Part shown: piece after piece, positions 9,077 to 17,078 of the stretch
Layout: each line of letters opens with the position of its first letter
Position numbering within the stretch: position 1 is the first letter of the stretch
Assembly (NCBI GenBank): GCA_902779055.1
Contig: CACZAD010000016.1
Location: 42,063 to 106,062 of the forward strand
Direction of reading: 5' to 3'
Origin: Fibrobacter succinogenes
Lineage (GTDB): Bacteria; Fibrobacterota; Fibrobacteria; Fibrobacterales; Fibrobacteraceae
DNA length: 64,000 bases
Notes under the pieces: model-generated
Seen by the model: the letters and a program-made list of their open reading frames with translations, nothing else
Told to the model about the DNA's origin: nothing
Databases searched by the model: none
Position numbers and translations under genes: made by a program

Positions 9077-10036
9077 ATGAAATTTCCTCCTTGGACAAGT
9101 GTAAGCGAAGCCGCCCGCCTCCTCAAAGAAGGCGAAGTCGTCGCCATCCCGACAGAAACAGTTTACGGCCTCGCCGGTAATGCATTCGAACCCAAAGCTC
9201 TCGCCAAGATTTTCGCTGCCAAGGAACGCCCCACGTTCGATCCGCTGATCGTCCACATTGCGGATATCGCCCAGCTGACCGACATTGCCAAGGATATTCC
9301 CGACAGCGCCTACAGACTCGCCGAAGCCTATTGGCCGGGCCCGATGACCATCATCCTCCCCAAGAAGGACTGCATCCCCGACCTTTGCACAAGCGCCCTC
9401 CCCTCCGTGGCCGTGCGCTTCCCGAGCCATCCGATCGCACAGGCAATCATCAAGGAATCAGGACTCCCGCTCGCCGCCCCGAGCGCAAACCTCTTTAAGC
9501 ACGTGAGCCCCACGACGGCAGAACACGTTGCCGCCCAGCTCGCCGACCGCATCGCAGGCATTGTCGATGGCGGTCCATGCTCCGTAGGCGTCGAGAGTTC
9601 CATCATCTCGCTCGTCGGCGAACCGACCGTCATGCGTCCGGGCGCCATCACGCCCGAGATGTTCAAGGCAGTCCTCGGTGAAGTAAAGATCAAGGAATCC
9701 ACATCCAAGCCGGGCCAGCCGATGCTCGCCCCCGGCCAGTGCGACACGCATTACCGCCCGCAAGTCCCGCTTTACTACGGCGAAGTTCCGGCCGGTTACA
9801 CGCTCCCGGAGCATACAGTACGCATCGCATTTGGCACTCAGGCAGGCCCCATTCCGGCCACAGTAAACTTGTCTGCAACAGGCGATATGGTCGAAGCGAC
9901 TTCCAAGCTTTATGCCTTCATGCACGACCTCGACAAGCCCGAATACGACTTGATTCTCGTGGACCCGATCCCGAACACAGGTGTCGGCATGGCACTCAAC
10001 GACCGCCTAAAACGCGCAAGCATTAAGAATTTATAG
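9077..10036 (+). CDS. tsaC: L-threonylcarbamoyladenylate synthase (Sua5/TsaC type)
   Basis: Makes threonylcarbamoyl-AMP from Thr, bicarbonate and ATP for the universal t6A37 modification of ANN-decoding tRNAs. At 319 residues it is the long Sua5 form: an N-terminal YrdC domain ('GEVVAIPTETVYGLAGNAF', 'KERPTFDPLIVHI', 'PLAAPSANLFKHVSPT', 'SSIISLVGEPTVMRPGAI', about residues 10-200), then a linker with 'PGQPMLAPGQCDTHYRP' and a C-terminal Sua5 domain ending in 'GVGMALNDRLKRAS'. The linker normally reads close to 'PG....HY.P', which is kept here. The gene stands alone behind the DUF349 terminator and seems to be expressed from a leaderless promoter. Confidence 0.95.
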   Translation: MKFPPWTSVSEAARLLKEGEVVAIPTETVYGLAGNAFEPKALAKIFAAKERPTFDPLIVHIADIAQLTDIAKDIPDSAYRLAEAYWPGPMTIILPKKDCIPDLCTSALPSVAVRFPSHPIAQAIIKESGLPLAAPSANLFKHVSPTTAEHVAAQLADRIAGIVDGGPCSVGVESSIISLVGEPTVMRPGAITPEMFKAVLGEVKIKESTSKPGQPMLAPGQCDTHYRPQVPLYYGEVPAGYTLPEHTVRIAFGTQAGPIPATVNLSATGDMVEATSKLYAFMHDLDKPEYDLILVDPIPNTGVGMALNDRLKRASIKNL

Positions 10037-10090
10037 CTATGAGGTCGGCACTTCGTGCCTCTGGGTTATGGGGCATGAGGTTATTGTAAT
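10037..10090 (+). repeat. Dispersed intergenic repeat after tsaC
   Basis: Directly after the tsaC stop codon lies a 'TGAGGTCGGCACTTCGTGCC' hairpin unit followed by 'GGGTTATGGGGCATGAGGT'. A related block ('TGAGGTATGAGCTCGG', then a hairpin and 'TTTGGGCTCG') follows the argS stop at 56751, so this is a repeated element. Confidence 0.5.
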
Positions 10091-10099
10091 TGGAAACGA

Positions 10100-10858
10100 T
10101 CAAATAGGGAACAGCGGATAATTTTCCTTGGTATAGGCGCGCGTAAAGGCGTTAAAGTGCCACCATTCGCTAGGGAGCATCACCCACCCCGCACGCTTCA
10201 TAATATTGCGTAGCAAGTTGCGGTTATCGATTTGCGTTTGCGTCAGGCGCCCCGTCTGCAAAGCATCAGCCTCGCCCACAATGCCCGCACAACGTTCAAA
10301 CGAATCAAAATCTGCGCCCATATCGACCATCACGCCTGCACTATCAGCAAGCCCTAAATCCAGAGCCAAGCCATAATTATGGAGTCCACCCGTTTTTCCG
10401 GAAGAGACAAAACTGCTATAAGGCGTTCCGGCGACAGAACTTTTCAAAACAGCTTGCGCATACATCGGACGAGCGGCATCAAAAATCACAAGCGAATATC
10501 CCGGCAATTCCTTGGCGATAATCGAGAGCGCACGCTTCAGCTTTGGCAGACCGTCCTTATGGATAAAGGCGCGCTGGATACCGCAGTACATATCGTGACC
10601 GGTCACGTTGTTAAACGAGGCATAACGCAAGTCCATACGGAGCCCGCGCAAATGCGTTATTTCAACTAAATTAGAATCGTGACTTGCGTAATCAATCCAT
10701 TTTTTAGCAGAAGTGCAAAAGCGTAAAGGCTTCTCCGGCTTCGGCGGCACAAACAAAGAGTCTGTCGTATGAGCAAACAAGAAAGTTGCAAAAAACGCAA
10801 TTACCAAAAGAACAGATTGCTTCCGCCACGCTCTGCTCGCGGCAGGCTCTACTTTCAT
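10100..10858 (-). CDS. D-alanyl-D-alanine dipeptidase, VanX/DdpX family (M15D)
   Basis: Zinc peptidase predicted to cleave D-Ala-D-Ala in the periplasm. Numbered from the ATG used here, the arginine of 'DAARP' is R130, the zinc ligands H160 and D167 lie in 'GLHNYGLALDL', and 'SEWWHFNAF' provides catalytic E231 and ligand H234. A hydrophobic N-terminal segment ('SVLLVIAFFATFLFAH') indicates a signal peptide or anchor. The start is uncertain: the ATG has AGGA only 1 nt away, while in-frame TTG codons at 10873 and 10867 are better spaced behind AGGAAG. No vanA or vanH genes are nearby, so peptidoglycan recycling is more likely than glycopeptide resistance. Confidence 0.85.
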   Translation of the reverse strand: MKVEPAASRAWRKQSVLLVIAFFATFLFAHTTDSLFVPPKPEKPLRFCTSAKKWIDYASHDSNLVEITHLRGLRMDLRYASFNNVTGHDMYCGIQRAFIHKDGLPKLKRALSIIAKELPGYSLVIFDAARPMYAQAVLKSSVAGTPYSSFVSSGKTGGLHNYGLALDLGLADSAGVMVDMGADFDSFERCAGIVGEADALQTGRLTQTQIDNRNLLRNIMKRAGWVMLPSEWWHFNAFTRAYTKENYPLFPI

Positions 10859-10882
10859 TCCTAGCAATGACAACTTGCGCAA

Positions 10883-10914
10883 CTTCCTACTGTCTACTTT
10901 CTACCGTCTACTAA
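10883..10914 (-). repeat. Dispersed repeat, GTAGACnGTAGGAA family
   Basis: On the minus strand the TonB receptor gene ends with TAA, and the tract AGTAGACGGTAGAAAGTAGA, then CAGTAGGAAG follows almost immediately. Related tracts occur at 23676, 38038, 38871 and 56884. It runs into the 5' end of the VanX-like gene and supplies its only Shine-Dalgarno-like sequence. Confidence 0.6.
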
Positions 10915-13266
10915 TTATATTCCCAACTGAACTTCTACACCGAACTGGAACCAGAGTCCCATGCCCTTTGCAATAAACGGCACCAGGTCATAGCCATTGG
11001 CAGTGTTCTTGTCATTATCACGAGCCACCCAAGAACGTTCACGTGCATTCTCGGAACCAAGGAACTTGAGAGCGCCCACATCCAGCTTCGAGAAGATGTT
11101 ATCTACTTCGAGATAGAATCGAGCATGCCTGAAGAAGAACTTCGACTTCGTCAAATCCAAATTCACGCGGATGTCAGTCCTATACAGATCCGTAAACATA
11201 TTGTAGTCCTTAAGTTCGCGAGTTCCGCTAGCCCCATTAGAAGAAGGCTTGATGGAATAGTAATAAAGCGGTCTATGCCATGCAGCATGATGCGTCAAGA
11301 TGACAGACACGATGGAATCCTTACGCGGATAGAATCTAAAGTGCGACACGACATCCAAGCGGGAGTTCGCTTCCCACGGCAAGGACTTTCCGCCTTCCAG
11401 TTCATATTCGCCATACACGGAACTTGCATTCATCGCCATAGAGAAGTGGTGCGACGTTTTCCATTCTAGCGATCCCGTAGCACCAGAAACCCAAGCATTG
11501 TTCACCGGAGTCACGTCCTCGTAATGGGCAAAAGCCTTCGGCATCGGGAGCAGCGGATCGAAGTAGAAACGTCCAAAGCCAGCCACCTGGGCCACAAAGT
11601 ATTTAGAACGGTAACCCACACCCACCTTGAGGGAAGCACCCGATTCCAGGCGACCGGTCATATCGGACTTGTCCATATAATGCTTCCAGTCAGCGCGGTA
11701 AGCGGCATTCGTAAAGAGTCTCCAGTAAGCCGTATCGCTCTTGGACAAGTTGTGTTCCATATCGAACGAAACCGTCGGCAAAGCCTTGTGGTCCGAGATA
11801 TCAGCCACAGCACCCACAGAAAGCATTTCTTCAGAAAATTCATTCTTCCAATCCAAAGTGGCAGCGCCCGACAAAATACCCGTCTGGTAATCGCTGGCTT
11901 CCAGTCCACCAGGAATCGGGAACTTGCGTTCTACAAAATGATGTTCGTAAAGGATGGCTCCACGCAGGTCCGCACCGAAAATATCCGCATTGAAGTTCTT
12001 GTCTGCACCGGCACTGAGAGTCGTATGCGTCTGCTCGTAACCGTCAATGAACGTTCTCGCCATTTCGTCCGCAAGTTTTCCAGAACGGAAGCCCGTCGTG
12101 TCGCGCAACGTATCGCTCAAGCTTTCACGGACAAGCCCCGCATGGAAGCTGGTTCCGAACTTCGAAGCGTATTCGGCACCGATGACCAAGTAGCTTTGGC
12201 TTCCCTGAAGGATATCCACGGAGTTCACACTGCCATAAGTCGTCGAAGTGTCCTGACTAATCTTGTATTCGTCAGAACTGAACAAAGTGCGCAAAGCCCA
12301 AGTCGCATTGCCGAGCGAATCCGAGCCGTTCAACTGAGCATAGATGTCGTAAGCCGAGAGTTCAAACGGATCCGAAGACTCCACCTTTTCGTTGTCGGCA
12401 TTCTTGTCATCACGCTTGCGGAATTCAGTAAAGAACTTTTCGCCCAAGTTCTTAAGCATAAAATCGTCAAGGCGGCGGAACGCAAAGCGGAAGCTATCCC
12501 AAATAAAAAATGGAGCATCAAGCACGACTTCCTGGAGCGTAAGTCCCGCAGAACCTCTCAAGCCCCATTCGCCACTCGTCTGTTCAGGAATATACTGGAT
12601 CGAAGTAGCAAGTCCCTGCCCAAGCGGTCCCTGGCCATAGTGGTCGTGGACTTCGATACCGCTCAACGTATGCGGGTTCACGATGGACAAGTTTCCCGGG
12701 AATCCGACATCCAGATGACGCATGTTCGGAATGCGGAGGCGGCCCAGATGATAAGCCACATCGCTTGCACGGGAACCATCGTAATAAAGCGCACTACTAA
12801 AATCTTTCTGCCCAGAAACACCGGGCATCTGGCTCAAGTGTTCCGTGAGGTCAAATCGCATGCCCGCCGCATCTTCAAGCTTTTCCAGGTGAACGGTGCG
12901 TTCCACTTCCCATTTGACAGGTTCGCCACCGCCAACAATCGTACTCGCACCAAGGTTCGTCACGTTCGTACTGAGCGTAATCACCATATCCAACAAGTCC
13001 GCATAATCCTGCAACTCGACAAAGACGCTGTCAAAGCCCTCTTTCTTGAACACGAGCGTAGCGTTCTTGGAATCGACCGAAAGCTCAAAACGGCCTCGGG
13101 AATCCGTCTCCCCGATGCGCTTGCCGGACATATAAGCAACCTGTACATCCTTGACGGGCAAATCCGAATCCGCTTCAAGGACAACACCGATAATCGTAGT
13201 CGGAGAAGCAGCGATAGCCCCTACGACAAGAAATAAGACAAAACAGAAAATTAGGCGAAACTTCAT
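10915..13266 (-). CDS. TonB-dependent outer-membrane receptor with N-terminal carboxypeptidase-regulatory-like domain
   Basis: This 783-residue protein has a Sec signal peptide (first 20 residues, ending AIAA). A CarboxypepD_reg-like beta-sandwich follows (about 24-90: 'IIGVVLEADSDLPVKDVQV', 'GETDSRGRFEL'). The plug region (about 105-235) contains 'LTEHLSQMPGVSGQKDF' and 'LSGIEVHDHYGQGPLGQ'. The rest is a long beta-barrel with many aromatic-alternating strands, ending 'LWFQFGVEVQLGI'. The receptor would import a ligand or act in the outer membrane with TonB/ExbBD; the ligand is unknown and no substrate-binding partner is adjacent. A TATATT element lies 8 nt before the ATG. Confidence 0.85.
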   Translation of the reverse strand: MKFRLIFCFVLFLVVGAIAASPTTIIGVVLEADSDLPVKDVQVAYMSGKRIGETDSRGRFELSVDSKNATLVFKKEGFDSVFVELQDYADLLDMVITLSTNVTNLGASTIVGGGEPVKWEVERTVHLEKLEDAAGMRFDLTEHLSQMPGVSGQKDFSSALYYDGSRASDVAYHLGRLRIPNMRHLDVGFPGNLSIVNPHTLSGIEVHDHYGQGPLGQGLATSIQYIPEQTSGEWGLRGSAGLTLQEVVLDAPFFIWDSFRFAFRRLDDFMLKNLGEKFFTEFRKRDDKNADNEKVESSDPFELSAYDIYAQLNGSDSLGNATWALRTLFSSDEYKISQDTSTTYGSVNSVDILQGSQSYLVIGAEYASKFGTSFHAGLVRESLSDTLRDTTGFRSGKLADEMARTFIDGYEQTHTTLSAGADKNFNADIFGADLRGAILYEHHFVERKFPIPGGLEASDYQTGILSGAATLDWKNEFSEEMLSVGAVADISDHKALPTVSFDMEHNLSKSDTAYWRLFTNAAYRADWKHYMDKSDMTGRLESGASLKVGVGYRSKYFVAQVAGFGRFYFDPLLPMPKAFAHYEDVTPVNNAWVSGATGSLEWKTSHHFSMAMNASSVYGEYELEGGKSLPWEANSRLDVVSHFRFYPRKDSIVSVILTHHAAWHRPLYYYSIKPSSNGASGTRELKDYNMFTDLYRTDIRVNLDLTKSKFFFRHARFYLEVDNIFSKLDVGALKFLGSENARERSWVARDNDKNTANGYDLVPFIAKGMGLWFQFGVEVQLGI

Positions 13267-13274
13267 ATTCTCAA

Positions 13275-13280
13275 AATATA
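13275..13280 (-). promoter_or_regulatory. -10 element before the TonB receptor (leaderless)
   Basis: TATATT on the minus strand ends 8 nt before the ATG; the spacer TTGAGAAT has no good Shine-Dalgarno. Confidence 0.55.
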
Positions 13281-13358
13281 TAATTTATGCAAGGAAAATT
13301 TGGAACGAGCCCCATTTAGCCCGTATTATAAAGGACATCTCCACACCAAAGGTGCCGC

Positions 13359-14156
13359 ATGCTTAAAGTCTACTTAATCCAGTTCGACAGCCAAAAGGGA
13401 TTCAAGTCCGAAAACCTTGCCAGGGCAAGGGAAATGATCCTTGACGCACACCCAGGCAAAGGGAGCCTGATCCTTTTACCCGAAATGTTTGCCACGGGCT
13501 ACCTCCCCGCAAGCCTAGCCGAAGCAGCCGAAGACTTTTCCTCAAACGCTTCCGGCGAAACCGCAAAAATGCTCTCTGAACTTGCCGAGGCCACGAACTG
13601 CACCATCATGGGAGCAGGCATCACACGCGCCACGGACGGATTTTTCAACCATGTAAGCGTCTACACCCCAGGAGAATCAACGGAAGCCTGTGGCTACAAC
13701 AAGATGAACCTGTTCTTCCCCGAGAAAGAAAGCTTTAAGGCTGGCGGTAAAATTAATTTATTTACAACAAACCACTGGCGTATTGCATCGTTCATCTGCT
13801 ACGACCTGCGCTTCCCCGAAATTTTCCGCGAAGCAACCAAGCTAGGCGCAAACCTCATCACCATCCAGGCGGCGTGGCCCGCCAAACGAAGAGCCCACTG
13901 GGAAACGCTGCTCAAGGCCCGTGCCATCGAAAACCAGGTCTACATCGCAGCCGTCAACGGTGTCACCGTAGACAAGAACCATCCAAAACCGCTAGCCGGA
14001 ACATCGCTCATCATCTCCCCCAATGGCGAAGTGATCGCCGAAGGTCCTGCCACCGAAGAAGCAGTCCTCTCGGCCAAACTCGACTTGCAGGCCGAAAAGG
14101 AATACCGGAAGTCCTTCCCCGTCCTCGACGGAATCGTCCCTACGGATCTTATTTAG
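13359..14156 (+). CDS. Carbon-nitrogen hydrolase, omega-amidase type (nitrilase superfamily)
   Basis: This 265-residue enzyme has the Glu-Lys-Cys triad of the nitrilase superfamily: Glu in 'LILLPEMFATGYLP', Lys in 'YNKMNLFFPEKESF' and Cys in 'ASFICYDLRFPEIFRE'. Together with 'ARAIENQVYIAAVNGVT' and 'SLIISPNGEVIAEG', these place it near omega-amidases (YafV/Nit2), which hydrolyse alpha-ketoglutaramate or similar amides left by transamination and repair side reactions. AAGGTG stands before the ATG. It is divergent from the TonB receptor gene and ends before a hairpin terminator at 14231. Confidence 0.85.
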   Translation: MLKVYLIQFDSQKGFKSENLARAREMILDAHPGKGSLILLPEMFATGYLPASLAEAAEDFSSNASGETAKMLSELAEATNCTIMGAGITRATDGFFNHVSVYTPGESTEACGYNKMNLFFPEKESFKAGGKINLFTTNHWRIASFICYDLRFPEIFREATKLGANLITIQAAWPAKRRAHWETLLKARAIENQVYIAAVNGVTVDKNHPKPLAGTSLIISPNGEVIAEGPATEEAVLSAKLDLQAEKEYRKSFPVLDGIVPTDLI

Positions 14157-14230
14157 TCCGAATGGAGCCAAAACCACCCGTTCTAGAGCCCCAAACGAGC
14201 CAGTCAGTGTTCTAATTCGTTGAACATCAA

Positions 14231-14262
14231 TGTGTTACGGAACACATTTTTCAATTTTTTCT
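14231..14262 (+). terminator. Terminator after the omega-amidase gene
   Basis: A TGTGTT/AACACA stem with an ACGG loop is followed by TTTTTCAATTTTTT. Confidence 0.7.
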
Positions 14263-14341
14263 ATCTTTTTTGCGGTTTTGAACGCTTTTTTACCACGGAA
14301 TAATTACTTTTTTATTACGTCAAGTAAAAAAGAAGGTGTTT

Positions 14342-14476
14342 ATGGCGACAACAAATAAAATCGACTACGCAAAGGCGCTTATCAAAGCAGGCCTTACCCG
14401 TGAACTGATTATAAAAATCACATCTATTTCGGAATACGAATACACGCTCTTGCAGCGCGAAATCGCTTCCGCTTAA
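14342..14476 (+). CDS. 44-residue HTH-like small protein
   Basis: ATG preceded by AGAAGGTG; the product contains 'AKALIKAGLTRELIIKITSI', a short helix-turn-helix-like unit. It resembles the C-terminal 'LL..G.s.e.I...tgls.eei' tail found in Rpn/PD-(D/E)XK transposase-like proteins, so it could be a remnant or a small regulator. The stop codon TAA is in the same frame as the next open frame, which starts a few codons later (see 14489). This raises the option that both are parts of one interrupted gene. Confidence 0.45.
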   Translation: MATTNKIDYAKALIKAGLTRELIIKITSISEYEYTLLQREIASA

Positions 14477-14488
14477 AACGGATTCTAC

Positions 14489-14851
14489 TTGCAACTGATT
14501 CTGGACATTCCACCGCAAAAAGCAACAAACGACACAAGGCGCATGGCAGCCGTCATTGCCTGCTACAAGGATGGTAGCCTCCTGCTCGACGCAAGGGACA
14601 ACCTCAAGCCGGCAAGATTTACAATGCACCCAGGTGACAACTTTCCGTGGAGAGAGTTCATCGAAAAACTGCTTGCCGCGTGGCAGCTCTGCGACTATAG
14701 CGATGTTCCAGAAGCATTCAGGCCGATCAAGCAGATTCCGGCATTTGTCATTGAGGGGATTTTAAGCGAGCCCATCCCGCAGCAACTCAAGGTTCTTGCC
14801 ACGTTGCGCGCTCAGGGATATTTTGCACCGCTTGCCGCCCCGCGCAAATAA
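14489..14851 (+). CDS. Hypothetical protein, in frame behind the HTH-like ORF
   Basis: Open frame of up to 120 residues ('QLILDIPPQKATNDTRRMAA', later 'DNFPWREFIEKLLAAWQL'), not recognised. The first possible start is a TTG with no Shine-Dalgarno, only four codons after the stop of the 44-residue ORF and in the same frame. An internal ATG ('RRMAAVIACY') is an alternative. The codon pattern looks coding and the length is intact to a stop followed by a hairpin. Either it is translated by termination-reinitiation, or a single 169-codon gene has acquired a TAA at 14474. Confidence 0.5.
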   Translation: MQLILDIPPQKATNDTRRMAAVIACYKDGSLLLDARDNLKPARFTMHPGDNFPWREFIEKLLAAWQLCDYSDVPEAFRPIKQIPAFVIEGILSEPIPQQLKVLATLRAQGYFAPLAAPRK

Positions 14852-14864
14852 AGCAAATAAAAAA

Positions 14865-14911
14865 AGAAAGTGCCCTCTCCTAATCCAAATCGAAGACACT
14901 TTCTATTTTTT
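14865..14911 (+). terminator. Probable terminator, long-loop hairpin
   Basis: AGAAAGTG pairs with CACTTTCT across a loop of about 24 nt, followed by ATTTTTT. The rest of 14912-15050 is AT-rich, with no gene visible on either strand, and probably holds the promoter of the maltokinase gene. Confidence 0.5.
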
Positions 14912-15050
14912 CCAAGGAGAATCCACCCTTCCATCTCCTAGCATTCTCTATTATATATTTTTTTCTTGAAATAGATTGTTATAAAAAAAATACTTTCTAA
15001 TCAAAAAATATATATTGTCGTCAAGAGGTGTCCATTTTTTGAGGTTATGA

Positions 15051-16235
15051 ATGAACCTTATTAAATACTTTGGCAAGCAACGATGGTTCATGGGGAAAAA
15101 CAGGGATGTTTCCCAGATTGAAACATTGGATTCTGCGGAAATCGGCGGAACAAGAGTCCGTCTGATCAAGGTATCATTCAGCGACGGCGAAACCGACACT
15201 TACTCCTTCATAGATAACGAAAACGCCCTCGGAAAAATCTTGCAGGATGCGTTTCTCGATGGAGCGCAGCAGTCCATATTCTCTGGCAACAAAGGATATT
15301 TTTGGTTCAAGCTAATCACGCCGCTCCCCAAGGCTCCCCTGACAAGCATCAAGCCCATTTCAAAGGAACAGAGCAACTCCGCATTCTACTTGCCCGGAAG
15401 ATTTTTCTTCAAGCTATACCGCAGGCTCCAGCCAGGCCTCCACCCAGAAGCCGAAATCCTTGAGGCGCTGAACAGGGCCAGCAGCCGTCGCGTTCCAAAG
15501 ATTTACGCCGTTTGCAAATACAAATCCAAAAGCGGTGAAATTTACACCTGGGGCATTCTCGAAGAACACTTTGCCGATGCGCTGGACGCATGGAGCGAGT
15601 TTTGCAAGGACATGAACAGCGATGACGCATTCCAGCTGGGAATGTCTACGGCGCAAATGCACGAAAGCCTTAAAGAACTCGATGGGCCTTACTATATGGA
15701 TGTCGAACCGCCCTTTAGCAAACTGGAACAGTTGCTCGAAACGACGACAGATACCGAATACGCCCCGCGCATCCGCGAGATGTTGCCGCAACTGCGCACC
15801 CGCTACAGCGACTTGATTCGCGAGACGCAGATCAGAAGAGTTTTCAGAAAGCAGCGCATCCACGGAGATTACCACCTGGGTCAAGTGCTTATCACGCAAA
15901 GTGCCAACGGCACCAAACATTTCGAGATCATCGACTTCGAAGGCGAACCGACCCGCAGTCTGGATTACCGACGCATGCGGCGCTCCCCTGCCGTTGACGT
16001 GGCCGGGATGTTGCGCAGTTTTGCATACGCCGGGGCCGTTTCAAAGACCGATCCGTCCGAAGCCCAGCACAACTTTATCACCGGTTATTCCAAGGTTTCC
16101 GGGATTTCGGTTATGGATATCGAAAACGAATCGAAGCCCTACATCTTGGGCAAAGCGGTCTACGAAGCCTGTTACGAACTGGAATTCAGGCCCGACTGGT
16201 TCTGGATCCCCGCCAAAGCCTTGCTAGAGTTGTAA
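15051..16235 (+). CDS. Maltokinase-like protein (GlgE-pathway type)
   Basis: This 394-residue protein has the N-terminal cap of maltokinases ('YFGKQRWFMGKNRDV', compare QRWFxGK), followed by an aminoglycoside-phosphotransferase-like kinase domain. 'RIHGDYHLGQVLITQ' carries the catalytic Asp region; 'FEIIDFEGEP' (the metal-binding Asp motif) and 'RRMRRSPAVDVAGMLRSFAY' are diagnostic for Pep2/Mak1. The family phosphorylates maltose to maltose 1-phosphate, the donor for GlgE alpha-glucan synthesis. No treS or glgE is visible in the window. GAGGT stands 6 nt before the ATG. A fit with glycogen storage in Fibrobacter is inference. Confidence 0.85.
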   Translation: MNLIKYFGKQRWFMGKNRDVSQIETLDSAEIGGTRVRLIKVSFSDGETDTYSFIDNENALGKILQDAFLDGAQQSIFSGNKGYFWFKLITPLPKAPLTSIKPISKEQSNSAFYLPGRFFFKLYRRLQPGLHPEAEILEALNRASSRRVPKIYAVCKYKSKSGEIYTWGILEEHFADALDAWSEFCKDMNSDDAFQLGMSTAQMHESLKELDGPYYMDVEPPFSKLEQLLETTTDTEYAPRIREMLPQLRTRYSDLIRETQIRRVFRKQRIHGDYHLGQVLITQSANGTKHFEIIDFEGEPTRSLDYRRMRRSPAVDVAGMLRSFAYAGAVSKTDPSEAQHNFITGYSKVSGISVMDIENESKPYILGKAVYEACYELEFRPDWFWIPAKALLEL

Positions 16236-16241
16236 ATTTTC

Positions 16242-16247
16242 TATATT
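16242..16247 (+). promoter_or_regulatory. -10 element before cysE (near-leaderless)
   Basis: TATATT ends 10 nt before the cysE ATG (spacer TGGCGTCATC, no Shine-Dalgarno), leaving a 5' UTR of only a few bases. Confidence 0.5.
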
Positions 16248-16257
16248 TGGCGTCATC

Positions 16258-17046
16258 ATGACACCAGAAGAAATGGAACAGTTACTCCGCAAGGAAGCCG
16301 CAGAACTCGTCAAAACCGAGCCGCTTTCTAAGTTGATGCTCGAAGAGCAAATCCTTAACCGCAAGAACTTTGCGGATATGCTTGGAGTAACCCTCGCCTG
16401 TCAGCTCGCCGGTGAAGTCATCGATCGCGCAGAACTCGAGAAGATGTTCAGCGTCATGTACGAAAAGTACCCCAACTTGCTCCTCTGCGCCACAAAGGAC
16501 TTGCACGCAACAGTCCTCCGCGACCCAGCTTGCACGGGTCCTCTCGAACCGTTGCTGTTCTTCAAGGGATTCCAAGGACTGCAAGCCTACCGCGTGGCCC
16601 ACGTCCTTTATGAAGAAGGTCGCCACTTCCCCGCCAAGATGCTCCAGAGCATCATCAGCCGCAAGTTCGGTATGGACATTCACCCGGCAGCAAAGATTGG
16701 CCACGGACTTTTGGTAGACCACGCCACAAATATCGTCATTGGCGAAACCGCAACCGTCGGAAACAACGTGAGCTTTTTGCACGGCGTGACCTTGGGCGGA
16801 ACCGGTAACGAAATCGGCGACCGTCACCCGAAAATCGGGAACGGCGTGATGCTCGGTGCACATGCCCAGCTGCTCGGCAACATCCACATTGGCGATGGCG
16901 CAAAAATTGGCGCTGGCGCCGTGGTGCTTTGCGATGTTCCTGCTCACACGACGTATGCAGGCGTCCCTGCCGTTCAGGTGGGCCACCCGCACGATGACAT
17001 GCCGAGCTTCAACATGCAGCAAGACTTCACGCGCGACAAGAATTAA
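16258..17046 (+). CDS. cysE: Serine O-acetyltransferase
   Basis: Acetylates L-serine with acetyl-CoA, the first step of cysteine synthesis. The 262-residue protein has the helical N-terminal domain (about 1-140), then a left-handed beta-helix of hexapeptide repeats: 'FGMDIHPAAKIGHGLLVDHA', 'GETATVGNNVSFLHGVTLGG', 'DRHPKIGNGVMLGAHA', 'IGDGAKIGAGAVVLCDVPAH'. Catalytic residues of the family (D and H in 'LLVDHA', H in 'FLHGVTLGG') are present. The C-terminal tail 'FNMQQDFTRDKN' may mediate the contact with cysteine synthase, though it does not end in Ile as in the classical complex. cysK is not adjacent. nth follows after 32 nt. Confidence 0.93.
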   Translation: MTPEEMEQLLRKEAAELVKTEPLSKLMLEEQILNRKNFADMLGVTLACQLAGEVIDRAELEKMFSVMYEKYPNLLLCATKDLHATVLRDPACTGPLEPLLFFKGFQGLQAYRVAHVLYEEGRHFPAKMLQSIISRKFGMDIHPAAKIGHGLLVDHATNIVIGETATVGNNVSFLHGVTLGGTGNEIGDRHPKIGNGVMLGAHAQLLGNIHIGDGAKIGAGAVVLCDVPAHTTYAGVPAVQVGHPHDDMPSFNMQQDFTRDKN

Positions 17047-17078
17047 ACGGAAAAACGGCCAAGGCGAGAATCGCGCAA

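Noticed and set aside
6053..9430. A 1125-codon open frame on the minus strand opposite the DUF349 gene
   Set aside because: It is an artefact of codon bias: the DUF349 gene avoids Leu/Ser codons that read as stops on the other strand. The antisense product is low-complexity Phe/Leu/Glu with no domain, and the forward protein has clear repeats.
11524..13236. Long plus-strand frame of 570 codons
   Set aside because: It mirrors the TonB receptor gene, which has a signal peptide, plug and barrel; the antisense product is Arg-rich without a motif.
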